In this document: positions 1 to 5,959 of the stretch, one piece after another
How the letters are laid out: every line of letters begins with the position of its first letter
Position numbering within the stretch: the first letter of the stretch is position 1
Assembly: GCA_002352285.1 (NCBI GenBank)
Contig: DEIC01000113.1
Coordinates: 1 to 8,530, forward strand
Source: Alphaproteobacteria bacterium UBA2784
GTDB taxonomy: Bacteria; Pseudomonadota; Alphaproteobacteria; Micropepsales; Micropepsaceae
Direction of reading: 5' to 3'
Length of the DNA stretch: 8,530 nt
Translations under genes and position numbers: made by a program
The notes under the pieces: generated by a model
What the model was told of the DNA's origin: nothing
The model's input: the letters and a program-made list of their open reading frames with translations, nothing else
Databases searched by the model: none

Positions 1-90
1 ATCCGCGAGAATTTCGGCTTTGCGGGCGTGCCGGTGCGCATCCATCTGCGCAACACCGATAATCCGTATGCGGAAAAAGAGCGCGATTAG
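1..90 (+). CDS. der: GTPase Der (EngA), C-terminal end only
   Basis: Only the last 29 codons and a TAG stop are visible; the gene begins left of the window. The reading frame starts at base 1 and gives IRENFGFAGVPVRIHLR followed by a short charged tail (KERD). This resembles the end of the KH-like domain of Der, where a 'LRE-F-hydrophobic-PG/VP-IR' strand is followed by a lysine/arginine-rich tail. Der is a double-GTPase needed for maturation of the 50S ribosomal subunit. It lies tail to tail with the minus-strand oxidoreductase gene, and the two stop codons overlap (bases 87-90). The call rests on this short tail alone; the G domains that would settle it lie outside the window. Confidence 0.72.
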   Translation: MRENFGFAGVPVRIHLRNTDNPYAEKERD

Positions 91-827
91 GCAGCAGCGG
101 ACGGCGTCGCAAATTTGAGCCGCGCCCCATTCGCCGCCCTGTCATCCGCCAGATGATCGCAGATGTGGGCGGCAACGAGGGCCGGGTCCGTCTGCACCAT
201 CGGGTCTTCACCGGGCATGGCAGCGCCCCGCATCGCCGTGCGCGTGCGGCCGGGATCATAGAGGCTGACGCGCACAGTCGTGCTTGCGCATTCCTGCGCA
301 TAGCAGGTGACCATCGCTTCCAGCGCCGCCTTCGAGGCGGCATAGGCGCCCCAATAGGCGCGCGGTGACACGGCAGCGCCCGACGACACAAACACGGCGC
401 GCGCCGAGGGCGACAGCCTGAGATTGGGGTCCATGGAGCGGATGAGGCGATAATTCGCCGCAACATTCACATCCATCACTTCGGCAAAGACTTTGGGATC
501 AAGATGGGCAACAGGCGTGAGCGTGCCGAGCACACCCGCATTGCCGACCAGAAGATCCAGCCGCCCCCAGCGTTCGTTGATCGCCTGACCCAGCCGGTCG
601 ATGGCGGGATGATCGCGCAGATCAAACGGCGCCAGCGTCGGCGCCTCGCCGCCCGCAGCCCGGATTTCGTCGTCAAGTTTCTCCAGCCCGCCAACCGTAC
701 GGCCGCAGGCGATCACATGCGCGCCACGCCGCGCCAGTTCCAGCGCCACGCTGTGGCCGATGCCGCGCGACGCACCCGTGACAAGCGCTACCTTGCCCGC
801 AAACGGGCGCGAAGCAGGAGCAGACAT
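87..827 (-). CDS. SDR-family NAD(P)-dependent oxidoreductase, function unknown
   Basis: A classical short-chain dehydrogenase/reductase of 246 residues, the usual length for a single Rossmann domain. Seen in the sequence: cofactor loop TGASRGIG at residues 17-24, an arginine after strand 2 (CGR, R43) that in this family favours NADP(H), an acidic residue at D69, NAG at 96-98, and the catalytic set N121, S149, Y162 and K166 (YxxxK). A PG motif follows at 192-193. A 'PGEDP' segment near 205-209 recalls YciK-like SDRs, from memory. The substrate cannot be read from the sequence. I chose the ATG at 825-827 because it puts the glycine loop about 16 residues from the N terminus, as is normal, and lies 4 nt after the purF stop. 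An ATG at 881 would add 18 residues reaching into purF. No clear Shine-Dalgarno precedes the start, so coupling to purF translation is likely. It is the last gene of the unit. Confidence 0.9.
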   Translation of the reverse strand: MSAPASRPFAGKVALVTGASRGIGHSVALELARRGAHVIACGRTVGGLEKLDDEIRAAGGEAPTLAPFDLRDHPAIDRLGQAINERWGRLDLLVGNAGVLGTLTPVAHLDPKVFAEVMDVNVAANYRLIRSMDPNLRLSPSARAVFVSSGAAVSPRAYWGAYAASKAALEAMVTCYAQECASTTVRVSLYDPGRTRTAMRGAAMPGEDPMVQTDPALVAAHICDHLADDRAANGARLKFATPSAAA

Positions 828-831
828 AAGA

Positions 832-2322
832 TCAAACCGTTTCGGAGAGGAGAGAGAGCTGGCCGAACGTCGTGCCACCATTCATGTCGGTCAGTTCGGT
901 CGGATACTCGCCGGTAAAGCACGCATCGCAGAATTGCGGCGCGGCATTGTTGCGGCCGGAGGCTTCGCCCGCTGCACGGTAAAGCCCGTTGATGGAGATG
1001 AAGGCGAGCGAATCCACTTTGATGAAGGCCCGCATCTGCTCAAGCGTCATCTGGGCTGCAAGCAAATGCTTCTTGTCGGGCGTATCGACGCCATAGAAGC
1101 ACGAGCTTTTGAACGGCGGAGCCGCGATGCGCATATGCACCTCGCGCGCGCCGGCATCGCGCAGCATCTGCACGATCTTGACCGAGGTTGTGCCGCGCAC
1201 GATGGAGTCATCCACCAGCACCACGCGCTTGCCGGAAAGCACGCCGCGATTGGCGTTATGCTTCAGCTTCACGCCCAGATGGCGGATGTGGTCGCTGGGT
1301 TCAATAAAGGTGCGGCCCACATAGTGGTTGCGGATGATGCCGTAATCAAAGGGCAGGCCGGATTCTTCTGCATAGCCAAGTGCGGCGGGCACGCCGGAAT
1401 CCGGCACCGGCACCACGATGTCGGCGGCAATGGATGCCTCCCGCGCCAGTTCGCGGCCGATATTCTTGCGCACCTCATAGACGCTCTTGCCCTCAATCGA
1501 ACTGTCGGGCCGGGCGAAATAGACATACTCGAAAACGCAGAAACGCTTGGCCACAGGGGCGAACGGCTTGACGGACTCAATGCCGTCTTCGGTGATGACC
1601 ACCATTTCGCCCGCTTCGATCTCGCGCACGAACTGCGCGCCGATGATGTCGAGCGCAACGGTTTCTGATGTCAGCACATAGGCGTCATCCAGCCGCCCCA
1701 GGATCAGCGGGCGCACGCCGAGAGGATCGCGCACGCCGATCAGTTTTTTCTGGGTGACGGCAACCAGAGAATAGGCGCCCTCCACCTGATGCAGCGCATC
1801 GGTCAGGCGCGCCACGATGTTGTTCTTGTTGCTGTGCGCCACCAGATGGACGATGCACTCGGTGTCGGACGTCGAATGGAAAATGGCGCCGCGCCGCGTC
1901 AGTTGCTTGCGCAGCGTTTTCGCGTTGGTCAGATTGCCGTTATGGGCGATGGCAATGCCGCCCTCGGCCAGATCGGCAAAAAAGGGCTGGACGTTGCGCT
2001 TGGAAGAGCCGCCAGCCGTTGAATAGCGGACATGACCGATGGCGGCGCGCCCATGCAGTTCCTTCATTGCGCGGCCATCGCCGCTGAAGCTGTCGCCGAC
2101 AAGCCCGCGATGACGCTCGGATGTGAAAATGCCGGTCGCGGCATCATAGGCAACGATGCCGGCCCCCTCCTGCCCGCGATGCTGAAGGGCATGAAGCCCC
2201 AGCGCCGTGAACGCAGCTGCATCAGCGTGGCCGAACACGCCGAACACACCGCATTCTTCATGCAGCTTGTCGTCATCAAACGGATGCGCTGGAAGAAGAT
2301 CGGGCGGCGTTTCGTCGGTCAT
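832..2322 (-). CDS. purF: Amidophosphoribosyltransferase (glutamine PRPP amidotransferase)
   Basis: PurF makes 5-phosphoribosylamine from PRPP and glutamine, the committed step of de novo purine synthesis in the cytoplasm. The product is 496 residues, complete. The N-terminal glutaminase domain has its nucleophile at C24 (EECGVFG), with HVRYSTAG at 97-104, HNGNLTN at 127-133 and a TSDTE segment at 151-155. The C-terminal phosphoribosyltransferase domain has the PRPP motif VVLVDDSIVRGTTS at 367-380. Four cysteines, C262, C408, C465 and C468, match the positions that hold a [4Fe-4S] cluster in Bacillus-type PurF, and the 23 residues before C24 would be a propeptide removed to free the cysteine. 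So this is the Fe-S, self-processing class rather than the cluster-free E. coli class. The start overlaps the cvpA stop (ATGA, bases 2319-2322). The ribosome site is weak, so translation is probably coupled to cvpA. Confidence 0.97.
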   Translation of the reverse strand: MTDETPPDLLPAHPFDDDKLHEECGVFGVFGHADAAAFTALGLHALQHRGQEGAGIVAYDAATGIFTSERHRGLVGDSFSGDGRAMKELHGRAAIGHVRYSTAGGSSKRNVQPFFADLAEGGIAIAHNGNLTNAKTLRKQLTRRGAIFHSTSDTECIVHLVAHSNKNNIVARLTDALHQVEGAYSLVAVTQKKLIGVRDPLGVRPLILGRLDDAYVLTSETVALDIIGAQFVREIEAGEMVVITEDGIESVKPFAPVAKRFCVFEYVYFARPDSSIEGKSVYEVRKNIGRELAREASIAADIVVPVPDSGVPAALGYAEESGLPFDYGIIRNHYVGRTFIEPSDHIRHLGVKLKHNANRGVLSGKRVVLVDDSIVRGTTSVKIVQMLRDAGAREVHMRIAAPPFKSSCFYGVDTPDKKHLLAAQMTLEQMRAFIKVDSLAFISINGLYRAAGEASGRNNAAPQFCDACFTGEYPTELTDMNGGTTFGQLSLLSETV

Positions 2323-3005
2323 GGGTCTTGTCCGTCTTCAGGTTCTTCCGCGCCTTCCGTCGTGGAGCGGATCAGCTGATCCATCCCTTCGGTTTCGCCC
2401 TCGGTATAGGTCTTTTCTTCGCCGGTCGAGGTATCGCTTGCCGCACCATCACCTGTGCGGGCTGGCGGCCGGTCGGCAGTGCTGGTGGCGGGCCGGTCAT
2501 CACGCGCGGTTGCCTCGTCCGTAAGGCCGGGCACGATCGACTGGATCACCTGCGCTGTTGCTTCAACGAGATCACGCAAGCGCGCTTCGGCCAGCCATTC
2601 CGGCTCGTCGCGCTTTGAAACCATGCCGGTGAAAACGATGTAGCCGATGGCCACAATCACAAGGCCGCGCGCGACGCCGAACACAAAGCCCAGCGCATGG
2701 TCCAGAGGCCCCAGAGGTGAGCGGCCAATGCCTTTGGAAAGACCGTTGGAGAAGAAAGAGAGCGGGATCACGACCGCCAGGAAAATGCCGCCATAGGTCA
2801 CGACCTGCGCCAGCCACATGGGCGTGACACTTTCGGCAATGGCAGGGGCAAACAGCGGGCCAAGGCTGAGCGACGCAAACGCCGCAGCGATGAAGGCGGC
2901 TACATCCAGCGTCTCGCGCACAATGCCGCGCCACGCCGCGAACATGCCCGAGATCAGGAGCACGCCCAGAATGATCCAATCGGCGATGTTCAAAGGCACA
3001 TACAT
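2319..3005 (-). CDS. cvpA: CvpA family inner-membrane protein
   Basis: 228 residues. The first ~130 hold four hydrophobic segments, roughly 9-24, 33-57, 66-86 and 104-128, with no signal peptide. This is the CvpA fold, named for colicin V production in E. coli and linked in several bacteria to envelope or bile-salt resistance; its biochemical role is unsettled. Residues ~162-228 form a hydrophilic, acidic, Thr/Glu/Asp-rich tail expected to be disordered and cytoplasmic. Near its end is a short segment, YTEGETEGMDQLIRST (200-215), that looks like the conserved C-terminal patch of alphaproteobacterial CvpA proteins as I remember them. cvpA next to purF is a widespread pairing. The ATG at 3003-3005 is the only reasonable start, but its AGGAG (3019-3023) lies 13 nt away, longer than ideal. 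The stop overlaps the purF start by 4 nt. Confidence 0.9.
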   Translation of the reverse strand: MYVPLNIADWIILGVLLISGMFAAWRGIVRETLDVAAFIAAAFASLSLGPLFAPAIAESVTPMWLAQVVTYGGIFLAVVIPLSFFSNGLSKGIGRSPLGPLDHALGFVFGVARGLVIVAIGYIVFTGMVSKRDEPEWLAEARLRDLVEATAQVIQSIVPGLTDEATARDDRPATSTADRPPARTGDGAASDTSTGEEKTYTEGETEGMDQLIRSTTEGAEEPEDGQDP

Positions 3006-3018
3006 GGGAACCGCGATT

Positions 3019-3042
3019 CTCCTGCCCCTACGCCGCAGGCAG
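3019..3042 (-). promoter_or_regulatory. Small hairpin overlapping the cvpA ribosome-binding site
   Basis: Inside the 40-nt radA-cvpA gap, minus-strand arms CTGCCT (3042-3037) and GGGCAG (3027-3022) can pair, five Watson-Crick pairs and one G-T, around a 9-nt loop. The right arm takes up the first two bases of the AGGAG (3023-3019) that serves cvpA. There is no run of T after it, so it is not a classical terminator. It could damp cvpA initiation unless ribosomes leaving radA open it. It is short enough to be chance; pairing was judged by eye. Confidence 0.3.
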
Positions 3043-3045
3043 CAT

Positions 3046-4398
3046 TTAGCCCTCGCGGATCAGGTCTACAAGTCCGCTTAGCGTGTCAACGGTAGCAACC
3101 TCGATCCCGTCCAGCCGCGCGCCGGGCGGGGCGATGGCCCGCTTGAACCCCAGCTTGGCGGCTTCCTTCAGCCGCGCCTCTGGCTGGCCGACGGGGCGAA
3201 TGGCGCCCGAAAGGCTGACTTCCCCGAAAATCACGCAATCCTCTGGCAATTTGCGCCCCAAAACCGACGAAACAAGGGCGGCCGCGGCGGCAAGGTCTGC
3301 CCCCGGCTCGCTGATCCTCAAGCCACCGGCGACTGAGAGGTAAATGTCCTGCCCGGATATCTGCATGCCGCAGCGGGCTTCCAGAACCGCCAGCACCATC
3401 GACAGGCGCGCCGAATCCCACCCCACCACCGCCCGGCGCGGCGTGCCGTAGGAGGTGGGAGCGGCCAGCGCCTGAAACTCGACCAGCAGGGGCCGCGTGC
3501 CCTCGATCCCGGCAAAGACGGCAGCGCCGCTCGCCCATTGATCGCGCGCCGTCAGGAACAGGGCAGAGGGATTGCTCACTTCCGACAAGCCCTTGTCGGT
3601 CATCTCGAAGACGCCGATCTCATCCGTCGGGCCAAAGCGGTTCTTGACCGCACGCAGGATGCGGAACTGATGCCCGCGCTCACCCTCGAAATAGAGCACG
3701 GTATCGACCATGTGCTCGACCACGCGGGGGCCCGCGATCTGGCCATCCTTGGTCACATGGCCGACGAGCAGCAGCACCGTGCCCGTGCGCTTGGCAAGGC
3801 GAACCAGATCGTGCGCGACGGCGCGCACCTGACTGACGGTGCCGGGTGCCGCCTCCAGCGCGTCTGACCACATGGTCTGGATTGAATCGATGACCGCGAT
3901 GTCCGGCGCGGGCTTTGCCTCCATCGTTGCCAGCACATCTTTCAGGCTCGTCTCGGTGACAAGCGCCACCGGCGCCGTTTCCAGCGACAGGCGTCGCGCC
4001 CGCAAGCGGATTTGGGCCGCCGCCTCTTCACCGCTTACATAGAGCGTGCGCGCGCCGCTTTTCGCCAGCGCCGCCATCACCTGCAACAGAAGCGTCGATT
4101 TGCCGATGCCCGGATCACCACCCACCAGAATGGCCGAGCCCGGCACAAGGCCGCCGCCGCACACGCGGTCGAATTCGCCAATGCCGGAAAGGCGGCGCGG
4201 CGGCTCGGCCTCAACTGCCGCCAGCGATCCCGTTTCAAGTTTACGGCCGCGGCCTGCACTTTTGGGTGCGCCGGATGAGGCGCTACCGGCCTCTTCGCTG
4301 ATTGAATTCCACGCGCCGCACGATTCACACCGCCCCGCCCACTTGCCCGTGACTGCGCCACAGGCCTGGCAGACAAAGCGGTTCTGTTCGCGCGCCAT
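3046..4398 (-). CDS. radA: DNA repair/recombination ATPase RadA
   Basis: RadA (Sms) is a RecA-like, DnaB-related ATPase that drives branch migration of recombination intermediates. The 450-residue product is full length. An N-terminal zinc finger uses C10, C13, C24 and C27. The ATPase core has Walker A GDPGIGKST at 94-102, SGEE at 122-125, a Walker B strand ending in D171, and the RadA signature KNRFG at 252-256. The last ~150 residues form the Lon-like domain (for example GGLRISEPGADLA around 358-370 and SLSGAIRPVGQ around 395-405). The start is 4 nt after the mlaF stop. Its 3' end is followed by the only sizeable gap in the unit, 40 nt before cvpA. No intein, frameshift or missing motif is visible. 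Confidence 0.97.
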   Translation of the reverse strand: MAREQNRFVCQACGAVTGKWAGRCESCGAWNSISEEAGSASSGAPKSAGRGRKLETGSLAAVEAEPPRRLSGIGEFDRVCGGGLVPGSAILVGGDPGIGKSTLLLQVMAALAKSGARTLYVSGEEAAAQIRLRARRLSLETAPVALVTETSLKDVLATMEAKPAPDIAVIDSIQTMWSDALEAAPGTVSQVRAVAHDLVRLAKRTGTVLLLVGHVTKDGQIAGPRVVEHMVDTVLYFEGERGHQFRILRAVKNRFGPTDEIGVFEMTDKGLSEVSNPSALFLTARDQWASGAAVFAGIEGTRPLLVEFQALAAPTSYGTPRRAVVGWDSARLSMVLAVLEARCGMQISGQDIYLSVAGGLRISEPGADLAAAAALVSSVLGRKLPEDCVIFGEVSLSGAIRPVGQPEARLKEAAKLGFKRAIAPPGARLDGIEVATVDTLSGLVDLIREG

Positions 4399-4402
4399 CA
4401 GC

Positions 4403-5182
4403 TCATGCCCTCAAGACATCCATCTGGATGGGGCCATGCGCGCTGCCATGGATGAATTGCTCGACAATCGCATTGCCGCTGGAATCGATATCTTTGGCCG
4501 CGCCTTCCCAGATGATCTTGCCTTTGTGGATCATGGCAATGCGATCAGCGATCTTGCGTGCACTGGCCATGTCATGGGTGATGGAAACGGCGGTCGCGCC
4601 CATGCGCTTGACCGTTGCAACGATCAGATCGTTGATGACATCCGCCATGATCGGATCAAGGCCGGTCGTCGGTTCGTCAAAGAAGATGATCTCGGGGTCA
4701 GCGGCAATCGCGCGCGCAAGACCCACACGCTTCTGCATGCCGCCCGAAAGTTCGGCGGGCGACAATTCGCCGATCTGCGCATTAAGACCGACCTGCGCCA
4801 GCTTGGTCATGGCGATGTCGCGCGCCTTCGCCCGCTTCATGCCGCGTCCCTGAATGAGACCGAAGGCGACATTCTCCCAGACCTTGAGACTGTCGAACAG
4901 CGCCGCACCCTGAAACAGCATGCCGAACTTGCGGTTCACGCGCTCGCGTTCAGATGTGGAAAGCCGCGTGACCTCATGGCCGTCGATGCGGATGCTGCCG
5001 CTGTCTGGCCGGATAAGGCCAAGGATGCATTTCAGCGTCACTGACTTGCCGGTGCCCGAGCCGCCAATGATGACAAGGCTCTCGCCCGCCTTCACGTTGA
5101 AGTTGACGCCATCCAGCACGGTCTTCGGGCCAAACGCCTTGGCGAGATTTTCAACCGCGATTTTGGGAGCTTGCCTGGCCAT
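4403..5182 (-). CDS. mlaF: Mla-type phospholipid ABC transporter, ATP-binding subunit MlaF
   Basis: The ATPase subunit that drives the MlaE permease in lipid movement between inner and outer membrane. Its 259 residues hold a complete nucleotide-binding domain: Walker A GGSGTGKS at 40-47, Q-loop Q91 (LFQGAALF, a typical MlaF context), signature LSGGM at 145-149, Walker B IIFFDEPTTGLDP at 165-177 with catalytic E170, and switch histidine H203. The C-terminal QFIHGSAHGPI (about 242-252) resembles the MlaF extension that packs against the partner subunit. It starts 3 nt after the mlaE stop, as expected for a matched pair. Unlike the E. coli mlaFEDCB order, the permease comes first and no MCE gene (mlaD), mlaC or mlaB follows; radA comes next. 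Confidence 0.92.
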   Translation of the reverse strand: MARQAPKIAVENLAKAFGPKTVLDGVNFNVKAGESLVIIGGSGTGKSVTLKCILGLIRPDSGSIRIDGHEVTRLSTSERERVNRKFGMLFQGAALFDSLKVWENVAFGLIQGRGMKRAKARDIAMTKLAQVGLNAQIGELSPAELSGGMQKRVGLARAIAADPEIIFFDEPTTGLDPIMADVINDLIVATVKRMGATAVSITHDMASARKIADRIAMIHKGKIIWEGAAKDIDSSGNAIVEQFIHGSAHGPIQMDVLRA

Positions 5183-5185
5183 GGC

Positions 5186-5959
5186 TCACCGGAAGAAAAG
5201 GGTGGTCATGACGAAATTGGCGGCAAGGATCAGGATCGAGGCCGTCACCACAGCATTAGTGGTCGCCGTACCCACACCCTGCGCGCCGCCGCGCGAATGA
5301 AATCCGTGATAGCAACCCATCAGCGCGATGATGAAACCGAACACAGCCGCCTTCACAAGACCTGACACCACGTCATTGGTGCGCAGGAAGTCGTATGTGT
5401 TCTGGAGATAGACCGCGCCGTTGAAATCAAGCTCGGTCACGGCCACGAGATAGCCGCCAAAGATGCCGATAATGTCCGCGACCAGAACCAGCACCGGCAT
5501 GGTCAGGATCGCCGCCACCAGACGCGGCGCGATCAGATATTTGAACGGATTGGTTGAAAGGGTTGAGAGCGCGTCGATCTGTTCAGTGACGCGCATCGTG
5601 CCGATCTCGGCGGCAATTGCAGCCGCCACCCGCCCCGCCACCATCAGGCTGGCGATCACAGGCCCCAGTTCGCGCGTAATGCCCAACACCACGATGCGCG
5701 GCACAATCGCCTCTGCGCCCACGCGGTCGCCGCCAATGAAAATCTGCAAGGCGAGTGCGCCGCCAGTAAAGAACGCCGTCAACCCGACGACCGGCAGCGA
5801 GTAATAGCCGATGCGCATGATCTGCGCCAAATGCAGGCGCAGGAAGAAAGGCGGCGTGAAACTGTGCCAGATGGCGCGGCCCGCAAACTGCGCCGCGCGA
5901 CCCGTCTGCGCGAGGAAGCCCAGAAATGCGCGCCCCACCAGCGCCAGCGGATTATTCAT
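5186..5959 (-). CDS. mlaE: Mla-type phospholipid ABC transporter, permease subunit MlaE
   Basis: The inner-membrane permease of an MCE/Mla lipid transporter, 257 residues against about 260 for E. coli MlaE. An amphipathic N-terminal region (1-45) is followed by several hydrophobic segments, approximately 50-78, 88-118, 145-175, 199-217 and 235-255. The MlaE family signature is clear: ELGP at 97-100, then the AGR...AAEIGTM...EQIDAL block at 108-131, and a GCYHGF loop at 215-220 that contacts the ATPase. The start ATG (5957-5959) overlaps the alr stop as ATGA, and a good GGAG at 5967-5970 sits 7 nt upstream inside alr, which supports this start. mlaF follows after 3 nt. The lipid carried and the direction of transport cannot be read from sequence. 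Confidence 0.92.
   Translation of the reverse strand: MNNPLALVGRAFLGFLAQTGRAAQFAGRAIWHSFTPPFFLRLHLAQIMRIGYYSLPVVGLTAFFTGGALALQIFIGGDRVGAEAIVPRIVVLGITRELGPVIASLMVAGRVAAAIAAEIGTMRVTEQIDALSTLSTNPFKYLIAPRLVAAILTMPVLVLVADIIGIFGGYLVAVTELDFNGAVYLQNTYDFLRTNDVVSGLVKAAVFGFIIALMGCYHGFHSRGGAQGVGTATTNAVVTASILILAANFVMTTLFFR

Noticed and set aside
828..881. Longer SDR start at the ATG at 879-881
   Set aside because: It would add 18 residues overlapping purF and push the glycine-rich loop far from the N terminus; the ATG at 827 fits the family and the 4-nt junction.
760..1668. A 302-codon plus-strand open frame opposite purF
   Set aside because: It lies wholly antisense to a fully motif-complete purF, its translation is rich in His, Arg and Ala with no recognisable domain, and such shadow frames are common in GC-rich codon-biased genes.
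3022..3042. Hairpin in the radA-cvpA gap as a transcription terminator
   Set aside because: The stem is only six pairs and is followed by AGGAG rather than a T-run; at most it affects translation.
4046..5044. A 332-codon plus-strand open frame across radA and mlaF
   Set aside because: It spans two confident minus-strand genes in antisense and gives low-complexity Arg/Ala/His-rich protein without motifs; a codon-bias artefact.
4403..5959. MlaE/MlaF as part of a defence or antibiotic-export system
   Set aside because: The permease has the MlaE signature (ELGP, EQIDAL) and the ATPase the MlaF C-terminal HG-GPI extension; there is no defence-type neighbour.
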